Part shown: piece by piece, positions 18,047 through 25,687 of the stretch
Numbering within the stretch: position 1 is the stretch's first letter
How the letters are laid out: each line of letters opens with the position of its first letter
Source: Fischerella sp. CENA71
Lineage (GTDB): Bacteria > Cyanobacteriota > Cyanobacteriia > Cyanobacteriales > Nostocaceae
Direction of reading: 5' to 3'
Length of the DNA stretch: 64,000 nucleotides
NCBI GenBank assembly: GCA_024239075.1
Contig: JANBVI010000043.1
Location: 1 to 64,000, forward strand
The notes under the pieces: model-generated
Database searches by the model: none
Told to the model about the DNA's origin: nothing
What the model saw: the letters and a program-made list of their open reading frames with translations, nothing else
Made by a program: the position numbers and the translations under genes

Positions 18047-18721
18047 CTATGGATTTTCAAGATATGAGAGAAACGCGCTAGCCACAATCGCAGCTTGAGT
18101 GCGATCGCGCAAATCTAGGCGAGTTAAAATATGCGAGATATGGTTTCTGACTGTCCCTTCTGAGAGAAACAGTTTCTGAGCAATTTCTCGATTACTCGAA
18201 CCAGCTGCAATCATTCGTAAAACCTGCTTTTCCCTGGGTGTAAGTTCTGCAAACCCTGGTGGAAGTTCTTGAGATTTTTCTGATTCTGTTAAAGCGGTGT
18301 TAGCAATAATTTTTTCTATAATACCTGGGCCAAACTGAGTATGACCTTTGTGGATGCTGCGAACAGCTTCTGCTAATTCTTCAGCCGGGGTATCTTTTAA
18401 TAAATAACCCTTTGCTCCAAAGCGTAGAGCTTGCGATACATACTTAGTATCATCAAAAGTAGTGAGTACTAAAATTTTGCTACTTGGAAACTGTTGACAC
18501 AGTTGTTGGGTAGCAGTCACACCATCCATCACTGGCATCCGAATATCCATGAGAATAACATCCGGTGACTGAGATTGTGCATGTAGTGTTTTAACCAAGT
18601 CAATGGCTTGTTGACCATTACTAGCCTCGCCAACCACTTGCAAATCGGGTTTAATTTCTAACAAGGTTTTTAAACCTCGTCGTACAACCTCTTGATCTTC
18701 GACTATTAAAATCTGAATCAT
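18047..18721 (-). CDS. NarL/FixJ-type response regulator
   Basis: 224 residues: REC domain with acceptor Asp59 in DVILMDIRMPVMDG, conserved TTFDD and Lys (LLKDTP), and a C-terminal LuxR-type HTH (LTPREKQVLRMIAAGSSNRE, then LSEGTVRNHISHILTRLDL). It is a DNA-binding transcription factor activated by phosphorylation. Its start overlaps the stop of the upstream kinase gene by four bases (18718-18721), so the two are a cognate pair made together. It lies between two copies of the shared promoter element (17794 and 20256), making it a natural candidate for the regulator; that link is inference. Confidence 0.94.
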   Translation of the reverse strand: MIQILIVEDQEVVRRGLKTLLEIKPDLQVVGEASNGQQAIDLVKTLHAQSQSPDVILMDIRMPVMDGVTATQQLCQQFPSSKILVLTTFDDTKYVSQALRFGAKGYLLKDTPAEELAEAVRSIHKGHTQFGPGIIEKIIANTALTESEKSQELPPGFAELTPREKQVLRMIAAGSSNREIAQKLFLSEGTVRNHISHILTRLDLRDRTQAAIVASAFLSYLENP

Positions 18722-19821
18722 GCCGTCATTCTGGGAAACTTGGCCATAATTCTACAACCATTCCCAGGTTCACTATTAACTTCCAATTGTCCACCTAATG
18801 CTAGGACTCGTTCCCGCATTCCCCGCAGACCAAAACCAGTTTGGTTTTCATCTATACAAAAGCCCTTGCCATTATCTTGCAGCGTTAATGATAATTCAGT
18901 AGGTGTAGTATGAATCTGTAACTGTACTACTGTTGCTTTTGCATGTTTGCAGATATTGGTCAAGCCTTCCTGTACAATTCGATACACAACTGTATTTACT
19001 GAGTTAGAGAACGGCATAGACAAATCAATATCACATGCGGGTGTAATTCCTGTGGTGTACTGAAATTCTTGGGCAAGGGTAGCGATCGCCTTCTCCAACA
19101 ACTGACCTTGTAAGACATCTGAACGCATATCTGCAACTGATTTGCGAACAGCATTTAATGCAGTTGAGCCTAATTTTTTCGCTTCAACTAAAAACTCGTA
19201 AGCCTTCTGGGGAGCATCTTTCCAAAGATGAAGCGCCGTTTCCATTTGAATATTTAGCGCCACTAAGGAATGTCCCAAAGAATCATGAATATCACGAGCA
19301 ATCCGATTACGCTCTTCATTTGCTGTCATTTCTTCAATACGCTGGTTGAGTTCTCGCTCTTGCTCTAGCGCCCTGCGGAGATCGGCTTCTGCTTGCTGCA
19401 AGCGTTCATTTTGCCTTTGCAGTACCCTTTGCATTCTCCGTAAGGACAACTGTGTTTGAATGCGAACTAAAACTTCCTCTTCTTGAAACGGTTTAGTAAT
19501 ATAATCAACGCCTCCAACTGAAAAACCTTTGACTTTATCCAAAACTTCATTTAAGGCACTGATGAAGATAACCGGAATTTCCTGAGTCAGCGAATCTGCT
19601 TTTAGATGTTGGCACACATCATAGCCATTCATACCAGGCATATTAATATCTAATAAAATTAGGTCTGGTGGCTGTGCTTTCGCTCCGATGAGAGCAACTG
19701 AACCACTCATTACTGCCCGTACATCATAGCCGCGATCGCTCAACATCGCCGACAACAACCGCAAGTTGTCCGGTTTGTCATCAACAATCAGAATGTCTCC
19801 TTTTAATTCATCGGCATTCAT
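18718..19821 (-). CDS. REC-HisKA_3 histidine kinase (cognate to NarL-type regulator)
   Basis: 367 residues. An N-terminal REC domain (Asp58 in DLILLDINMPGMNG) is followed by a coiled coil (about 125-170), a HisKA_3 dimerisation domain with phospho-acceptor His179 in RIARDIHDSLGHSL, and a HATPase_c domain (N box EGLTNICKHA, G1 DNGKGF, G2 GFGLRGM). There is no membrane segment, so it is a soluble kinase receiving input from another kinase through its REC domain or from a partner protein. It overlaps its regulator gene downstream. Confidence 0.93.
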   Translation of the reverse strand: MNADELKGDILIVDDKPDNLRLLSAMLSDRGYDVRAVMSGSVALIGAKAQPPDLILLDINMPGMNGYDVCQHLKADSLTQEIPVIFISALNEVLDKVKGFSVGGVDYITKPFQEEEVLVRIQTQLSLRRMQRVLQRQNERLQQAEADLRRALEQERELNQRIEEMTANEERNRIARDIHDSLGHSLVALNIQMETALHLWKDAPQKAYEFLVEAKKLGSTALNAVRKSVADMRSDVLQGQLLEKAIATLAQEFQYTTGITPACDIDLSMPFSNSVNTVVYRIVQEGLTNICKHAKATVVQLQIHTTPTELSLTLQDNGKGFCIDENQTGFGLRGMRERVLALGGQLEVNSEPGNGCRIMAKFPRMTA

Positions 19822-19873
19822 ACTAAAGTATAAAGGAGTATGCAGTGTTGATTATAGCAATCCTACATCAATA

Positions 19874-20182
19874 TCATGGTGAAATAACCCCATAGGGAAC
19901 TGAAACAGTCCTGGCTTTTGCAGTGTTGCTAGGTTGACTCATTACAGTAACTTTCCCGTGTGCAGTTCTATTGACTAAATAAGCGATACCTCGATAGATC
20001 AAGTTATAACTTACTGGTGTATTAGGAAGTTCCGCAGACTTGGCATTGGGATCGACACGATAGCTGACTCCACGGTAACTTAAATTATATGCCGAGCCAG
20101 AAGCTCGAACTGGCTGAAATGGACGAGTTGAAGTCTTGCCAGGATTATAATCATAGCTATTACCACGATAGAACAGTTTCAT
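19874..20182 (-). CDS. DUF4278 protein
   Basis: 102 residues with three repeats of the DUF4278 signature: LFYRGNSYDYNP, LSYRGVSYRVDP and LIYRGIAYLVNR. These YRGxxY units are found in small cyanobacterial proteins of unknown function. No signal peptide. The gene has the fifth copy of the shared promoter element upstream (TAAATT 82 bases from the start), and lies next to the two-component genes, separated by about 50 bases. Confidence 0.88.
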   Translation of the reverse strand: MKLFYRGNSYDYNPGKTSTRPFQPVRASGSAYNLSYRGVSYRVDPNAKSAELPNTPVSYNLIYRGIAYLVNRTAHGKVTVMSQPSNTAKARTVSVPYGVISP

Positions 20183-20255
20183 TTTTCACCTCTGCAATGA
20201 ATATATGGTTTGTAGAAAATAATTAATTTTGAGTGTTGAGGTCTTTCTCGATTCG

Positions 20256-20330
20256 ATAATCTTAATTTATCAGTAAGGCATACTTGCCCACATCTAATAA
20301 ATGTCATGCTCAGACCATTACATTTGTCAT
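20256..20330 (-). promoter_or_regulatory. Shared promoter element, copy 5 (for DUF4278 gene)
   Basis: Minus strand: ATGACAAATGTAATGGT, six bases, ATGACATTTATTAGATGTG, 19 bases, TAAATTAAGATTATC. Core halves are identical to copy 2. Confidence 0.77.
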
Positions 20331-20462
20331 CACTCGATCTTTTTGAATATACAGCTGGCGATTCAGAGGTAACACGCCTCACCCCATGATTTTATAGAAT
20401 TTACGATGTAATCTTAATGATGCGATCGCTTGTTGAAAACCTTGTTTTTGAGTTAGATTGAG

Positions 20463-20579
20463 GGATCAGACCATTTTACTAAAACCTTGGTACAAATACA
20501 GGCGGTGTAAAGACGCGCTGTTTGAAGCGTCTCTACAAATTTATATGGATCGTGATTAACGTGAAATGGTATCAGACCC
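20463..20579. repeat. Palindromic intergenic element
   Basis: GATCAGACCATTTTACT near 20464 and GTGAAATGGTATCAGACC at 20561-20578 are imperfect inverted ends; between them is a hairpin GTAAAGACGC...GCGTCTCTAC (20507-20536), the same AGACG hairpin style as in 10423-10563. No gene is visible in 20383-20724 apart from this element. Confidence 0.5.
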
Positions 20580-20724
20580 CCTATTCGCCAACTGCATCTT
20601 TTGAAGTGTGGAGACAAGTTAGCGAAAGATTCGCGTTTGTTGGTTGAAGCGGGTTTAATTCTATATAGATCGCAGAGGTTTGATCTAAACTTAGGACTAT
20701 GTTATTTGCCTGTGAGGCGGTAAA

Positions 20725-21837
20725 CTATACAATGCTTGCAGCACGAGACAACCAAACAGAGCGAAAATGTTCGTCCATTGGTAGTGCTTTAAGAAACTCT
20801 TGCACAAATTCTAATTTCCATTCCAACGGTGCAGTAGGTGATATTTTGGGTACAGAAGCTACATAACGTAGGATTGCTTCCATTAATGCGGCCGCTTCAA
20901 TAATAGGTTGTGGGTATAACCAAGAAGGAAAAATACGAGCTTCAAAAGTAAACTTTTCAGGAACCGAGTGAATTAAATTTTTGAGGTTAAAGTCACAGTA
21001 TTTTGTTAATTGGAGTTTGACAAGACGAGCTTGAGCATCAGACCAAGCTAACTCGCAAAAATCAGATTCATTGACTAATGCTAACAACTCCATATCCCAT
21101 GTTCCCAAACGTCTGCAATTAGGGTTAGTTCCCACCAACCGTTTAATATTTGCTCCATGCGTCCATAAAAGATTAACTAGGTTAGCAAAAACTCTTGCAG
21201 AGCATAAGGGAACAGCATCAAAGTGTAGATGTGTTGCACCTTCAAGTGGGACTGTGAAACCAAGAGAGCGCGCGGTGAAAAGGAGAGCTTCCAAGCGCTC
21301 AAAATGATTGGTTTCGATAGGTGGAGTAATTAACTCACAAGGACGCTCTCGTTCCCCTGGTAAAGGTGCAGCGATCGCGATCGGATTACCAATACTATCA
21401 GTAACACGTACCATTCCCCCTGCTCCTTCTTCCAGATCGGTAGCAAATAAATGAGCGATCGGTTTGAGGACTTTATTTAGGGGATCAGCAGGATCAGTTT
21501 GACAGGTTATAAGTTGCAGAAGTCTGGTATCATCACTAACAATTCGATACCATCCTGGCTTCGGTTGCTGAGTTTTGTCTAAGTCATCCACCAAGGTGAG
21601 GTCATCCACACAACGAGCAATCCAATTTTCTTGTTTATCGATAACTTCAAACCCTAATGTGAGATTGTGGAATAAAGGAGTTCCTGGAACCTGACTAAGT
21701 TCCGATTGTGGGTGAAAAACACGATGTACCAAGCCATCATTAGCTTGAGCTATTGACTCTGCTAAATCCTGTCTGCTCAATCCTAATGGTGCCATCAGTT
21801 CAATTTCAAAGCCAATTTTCCAGTTCAAAAAAGACAT
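20725..21837 (-). CDS. Amidoligase-like protein (ATP-grasp-unrelated GCS fold)
   Basis: 370 residues. Opens with KIGFEIELMAP, the metal- and ATP-binding start typical of the glutamine-synthetase-fold amidoligases, and has THLHFDAVPL at about residue 205 and KFTFEARIFPSW near 310, which fit further conserved strands of that fold. Such enzymes join an amino group to a carboxylate; some act on peptides or cell-wall components, but the substrate cannot be inferred here. No signal peptide. It stands alone, with a 300-base gap on each side. Confidence 0.7.
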   Translation of the reverse strand: MSFLNWKIGFEIELMAPLGLSRQDLAESIAQANDGLVHRVFHPQSELSQVPGTPLFHNLTLGFEVIDKQENWIARCVDDLTLVDDLDKTQQPKPGWYRIVSDDTRLLQLITCQTDPADPLNKVLKPIAHLFATDLEEGAGGMVRVTDSIGNPIAIAAPLPGERERPCELITPPIETNHFERLEALLFTARSLGFTVPLEGATHLHFDAVPLCSARVFANLVNLLWTHGANIKRLVGTNPNCRRLGTWDMELLALVNESDFCELAWSDAQARLVKLQLTKYCDFNLKNLIHSVPEKFTFEARIFPSWLYPQPIIEAAALMEAILRYVASVPKISPTAPLEWKLEFVQEFLKALPMDEHFRSVWLSRAASIV

Positions 21838-22133
21838 AATTTTTCAAAGTTTCTTTGTTCTTCCTATTTAGCAATTCATAAATTACATAAACTTTATTTG
21901 ATGCGTACAACTTTCATACTATACTGCACGCATCACAACAGCAAGTATTATTTTAAAAATTAAGAGCGAGCATATTTTAGCGCTTTTTTAAATAGCTCAT
22001 CATTCCCTAAAATTAAGTTGCGTTCAATGCGTAGCTTTGTATCCATAGGGGACGGCTTCACCCAAAATTTTGCTAACGCTTCCACATCTTCTGGATGCTA
22101 GTAAGTCTTCCTGCTTTTACTCGCTACCCCTAC

Positions 22134-23489
22134 TTATTGAGCCGATACGACTAAGGGATTTCTACTTCTTGTTTTAATATAGAAATCCACTGCTGTTAAT
22201 CCTGCGCTTTTCTTGGAAAAGAGTGTTGTTTTGAGAGTGTAATTTGGTGGATCGATTTCGGGATTGACTATGTACAAAAGAGTTGCTACAATTAGCATCA
22301 TTTGTATTTCTGCCAATCTTGCTCCTGTACAAGTATGCTCTCCAAAAGAGAATGGTGCAAATGCTCCTGGTTGCTTATGTTCTTGCCGAAGTGGAGTATA
22401 ACGTTCTACATCAAAAGTATAGGGTTCAGGATAAAATTGTGGTAAAAAATGTGATATCCCTAAAGCAATGTATATTAATTGTCCACTCTCAACTCTATAG
22501 CCTGCAAAATCAAATGGGTTTTTTACATAGCGTGGCAGTATAAATGCAGCGGGGTACATACGCAAGGTTTCCATTACTGCCCACCGCAAGACTTTCATAT
22601 TTTTAATATTTTCAAGATTAGGAATACCTTTAGCAAAAGCCGCATCTACTTCCGTCATGACTTTTTCGTGTAACTCTGGATTTTTGAGAATCTCGTACAT
22701 GAGAAATGATGCAGTTTTAGCAGCTGTACCAGGTACAGCAAAAAAAAGTCCCAATGTAAAGCTAAATATTTCCTTTTCTGTCAGGGCTTGCCCATCATCA
22801 TGAGCCATGATGAGTAAAGTATCCAACATATCTGGATTTTCAGTTTTAATCCCCCTTTTTTTTCGTTCTTCAATCAGGTTATTTATAAAACTAATCGTTC
22901 GATTCTTAGCTTTTATATATTTTATTTTTTTTAATTCTCGCTTTGATGTAACCCCAAACAAAGCTGCTTTGATCGCTGTATCTAGATATACATAAATGTC
23001 TTGGTAGTAATCACTGACGTCACAGTTTAGGAAAGCTAAAGCTACTTGTGTAGAAGTAACTCTTCTCATCAAATCATCTACTGCCAATCGCTGTCCTATA
23101 TGCCAGTTTTTTGACACATCTATGATGGCTTGGATCATTGAGTTCACATATTTATCTGCTTTATTAGGAGAGTAAAATAACTCATTTATCTTACGATAGC
23201 GACGATGCTCCTCACCATCCAAATTAACTGCAAAGTTCACATCTAATTCTTGAACAAAATCAGCGTAAGTTTTATAATTACTAAAGTAATCTATCTTCTT
23301 TTGAGAGAGAAATATATTAGCTTCTGGTCCCCCTAATATTGTTAATACTCTTCCAGGAACACAAACTTTGTAAAGAGGTCCAAGCTGCTGATAAGTTTTG
23401 ACAAAAAACTGATATGGATTTTTTATTAAAGGAATAGTATTTCCAATCAGAGGCAATCCTTTAGCTATTGGTATTTCTTTTTTAGTCAT
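22134..23489 (-). CDS. Cytochrome P450 of the triterpenoid cluster, atypical I-helix
   Basis: 451 residues. Haem-binding FSFGEHTCTGARL puts the thiolate at Cys387; the ExxR motif is in METLRMYP. In the I-helix, where the sister P450 at 30389 reads VGHETTANA, this one reads AVPGTAAKT: the conserved Thr is kept but the preceding acid is Gly. It lacks the CYP51 signature, so sterol 14-demethylase is not supported. Its ATG overlaps the stop of the Rieske gene (23486-23489), so it is the last gene of the tightly coupled operon and probably oxidises the cyclised triterpene. Redox partners are not in the window. Confidence 0.9.
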   Translation of the reverse strand: MTKKEIPIAKGLPLIGNTIPLIKNPYQFFVKTYQQLGPLYKVCVPGRVLTILGGPEANIFLSQKKIDYFSNYKTYADFVQELDVNFAVNLDGEEHRRYRKINELFYSPNKADKYVNSMIQAIIDVSKNWHIGQRLAVDDLMRRVTSTQVALAFLNCDVSDYYQDIYVYLDTAIKAALFGVTSKRELKKIKYIKAKNRTISFINNLIEERKKRGIKTENPDMLDTLLIMAHDDGQALTEKEIFSFTLGLFFAVPGTAAKTASFLMYEILKNPELHEKVMTEVDAAFAKGIPNLENIKNMKVLRWAVMETLRMYPAAFILPRYVKNPFDFAGYRVESGQLIYIALGISHFLPQFYPEPYTFDVERYTPLRQEHKQPGAFAPFSFGEHTCTGARLAEIQMMLIVATLLYIVNPEIDPPNYTLKTTLFSKKSAGLTAVDFYIKTRSRNPLVVSAQ

Positions 23490-24589
23490 ACGTTTTTTCC
23501 CTGAGTCTTAAGCAAATGCTCTTCCCATTTTGAAATTGTTAATTGCTGAAACAAAGTTACTGCTGGATTTAGTTCAATAATAGGTTTATCAAAGTGAGTT
23601 TCATATCCTTCCTGCTCTGCTTCAACAGCAACTCCATCTTGACTTAACAGTGGCTTTATTAATAGCAAGTTAGCAATTCTAAGTACAAAAGTCATTAACC
23701 ACTGAGGAATTCTTACTTTTGTAAAAGGAATTCTGAGAGCATCAAAGTAGAATAAAAAGAATGTGCGGGTTGTTCGTTCATTTATTGGGAGAATAAAGCA
23801 CCAGTGTTTAATTTTACCGTCAGTGTTTGACCACTGATATGGATATTCATAACAAAGTTCCATAGAGTTAGTATTTACACGTTGACGGTCAACAAATAGC
23901 CCAGAAATTAGACCAGTCCCAACTTGAGTATCGTAACTCACAAAAACGCGATCGCTTACTGTTTCACACTTAGTTAATTTGGCATCGACAAATGGACGAT
24001 ACTTACGATGCAAGTAAGCATGAGTAAAGTCGCTTACATTGTCGATAATCATAGAATGATGTGCCTGCCAAGTAAAATCTAATGGTACGCAAGCCCAAGG
24101 ATTTTTTCCTTCTAGCTCTGGGATATCGGGAATTTGTCTAATCTCGGCAAGGGCTGGGTCGCCAGGAAAAATCCAAATCAGCCCATAGCGGACTTTGACA
24201 GCATAAGTACTGATTTTGCAGGATGGCATTCGGTTGTCGAAGAGATCATGCGGGGTCTCAACAAGCCGCCCTTCTTCGTTATATTGCCAGCCGTGGTAAT
24301 AGCACGCCAAATTACAACCATCTACCTCACCTAAAGAAAGCTTAAGCTGACGGTGAACACAACGATTTTCTAAAGCTCTAAGCTTGCTATCTTGTCCTCG
24401 GTATAAAGCAATCGAAGTTTTCCAAAACTGAATCTCAACAACTTGACCAGGTTTAATAGCATGGTCATATTCCACAGCATACCAATAATCTGGGTTCATG
24501 CCTGATGAACGGACTTTTTGGCGACGGTTTTTTGTTTCAGAGAAGGTAGGAGGAGAAGAAGCTGAGAATTTATCAAGGTTAATGCTCAT
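23486..24589 (-). CDS. Rieske non-haem iron oxygenase (candidate sterol/triterpene C-4 oxygenase)
   Basis: 367 residues. Rieske [2Fe-2S] ligands Cys77, His79, Cys96 and His99 (RCVHR, CYYHGW). The mononuclear iron site follows in DNVSDFTHAYLHRKY, with His190 and His194. In Methylococcus the Rieske protein SdmA with the reductase SdmB removes a C-4 methyl of sterols; the same pair of families sits here next to an oxidosqualene-type cyclase, so an analogous role is a reasonable inference, not shown. The gene overlaps its neighbours by one base upstream and four bases downstream. A ferredoxin reductase is not present. Confidence 0.88.
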   Translation of the reverse strand: MSINLDKFSASSPPTFSETKNRRQKVRSSGMNPDYWYAVEYDHAIKPGQVVEIQFWKTSIALYRGQDSKLRALENRCVHRQLKLSLGEVDGCNLACYYHGWQYNEEGRLVETPHDLFDNRMPSCKISTYAVKVRYGLIWIFPGDPALAEIRQIPDIPELEGKNPWACVPLDFTWQAHHSMIIDNVSDFTHAYLHRKYRPFVDAKLTKCETVSDRVFVSYDTQVGTGLISGLFVDRQRVNTNSMELCYEYPYQWSNTDGKIKHWCFILPINERTTRTFFLFYFDALRIPFTKVRIPQWLMTFVLRIANLLLIKPLLSQDGVAVEAEQEGYETHFDKPIIELNPAVTLFQQLTISKWEEHLLKTQGKNV

Positions 24590-25659
24590 TATGTATTGTT
24601 ATGATTGTGTTGTAGACGATAATCTTTTCCGGACACAGTGAATTTAACGGTGTTGTTGGGACGAGCAATCAAACTCCGACGAGCAAAGTCTTCGTATGCT
24701 TCATAAATTGCCTGTTGAACAGAAGTTGGCTGATACCCTAACTCGTTTTTCGCTTTGCTTATGTCAGCACGGCGATTCATCTGCAAGATTCGTACTGCTC
24801 CTGATGTAAAACGCCGGGGTGCATTTGGGAAAATTTGGGGAAAGACAAAGTCTGCAATAGAGGCAATCCCTGCCATCACTTTTCCGGGTAAGCGCAGCTT
24901 GGGACGTGACATTCCTGTAACTTCCTCGAAAATTTTCATCAATTCATCCACTGTGAGAAACTGGGTGCTAAAAATATATTTTTGCCCACCCCGCCCTTTC
25001 TCCATCGCTAAGATATGACCTTCGACAATATCTCTGGCAGCTACAAAGTCAAAGCCACCGGGAATGTAAGCGAGTAACTTACCATGAGCAAAATCCAGTA
25101 GTGTTCGTCCCATCCGTGAAGGTTTAAAATCGTTAGGGCCAAGAATTGCACAGGAGACAGCAACTACCACATCTAGACCATCAGCAAAGGCTTTAAGACA
25201 TTCGTGTTCTACTAAAGCTTTTGTAAATCCATAAGGTAAGTGTTGAGCAAACGGATAGAAAGGCACTGTTTCATCGCTAGGACGAGATGGATGATGACCA
25301 ACTGCACTAAAGGAACCACTGACTACAACCTTAGAAACATCTGCATCAAGGGCAGCACGCAGCACATGAATTGTTCCTTTAACATTACAATCATAAATTT
25401 CTTGCTTGAGGTGGGTATCACCATTCAGGGTGGAGACGTTAGCAGCACAATGATAAATACGATCGCATCCTTTAACAGCTGCAACAGTGGAAGCAAAATC
25501 TCGCAAGTCTCCGTATACACATTCGACATCTAAACCATCAATCGCAGTATTATTAGTTCCTTCTCGTAAAAGAACCCGTACACTATTGCCATCTTCTAGC
25601 AAGCGACGAACCAAATTGGCTCCTAAGTGACCACTGGCTCCAGTAACTAATATTGTCAT
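24589..25659 (-). CDS. NAD(P)-dependent epimerase/3beta-HSD-type reductase
   Basis: 356 residues of the extended short-chain dehydrogenase family: nucleotide-binding GASGHLGANL at the N-terminus, VYGDLRD, and catalytic YGFTK with Tyr and Lys four apart, plus a Ser strand VVSGSFSAVG. It resembles 3beta-hydroxysteroid dehydrogenase/HpnA-like proteins. Next to the Rieske oxygenase it could do the SdmB-like decarboxylation/oxidation step at C-3/C-4 of the triterpenoid. It follows the cyclase gene by 28 bases and overlaps the Rieske start by one base (TAATG). Confidence 0.88.
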   Translation of the reverse strand: MTILVTGASGHLGANLVRRLLEDGNSVRVLLREGTNNTAIDGLDVECVYGDLRDFASTVAAVKGCDRIYHCAANVSTLNGDTHLKQEIYDCNVKGTIHVLRAALDADVSKVVVSGSFSAVGHHPSRPSDETVPFYPFAQHLPYGFTKALVEHECLKAFADGLDVVVAVSCAILGPNDFKPSRMGRTLLDFAHGKLLAYIPGGFDFVAARDIVEGHILAMEKGRGGQKYIFSTQFLTVDELMKIFEEVTGMSRPKLRLPGKVMAGIASIADFVFPQIFPNAPRRFTSGAVRILQMNRRADISKAKNELGYQPTSVQQAIYEAYEDFARRSLIARPNNTVKFTVSGKDYRLQHNHNNT

Positions 25660-25687
25660 ATAACTTTTTGCTTAAAATCTCAATTTT

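Noticed and set aside
20179-20382. 67-codon minus-strand frame upstream of the DUF4278 gene
   Set aside because: It runs through the shared promoter element and has no recognisable protein features.
22134-23489. P450 as CYP51 sterol 14-demethylase
   Set aside because: No GQHTS-type I-helix and no CYP51 substrate-recognition motif; only its position suggests a sterol-like substrate.
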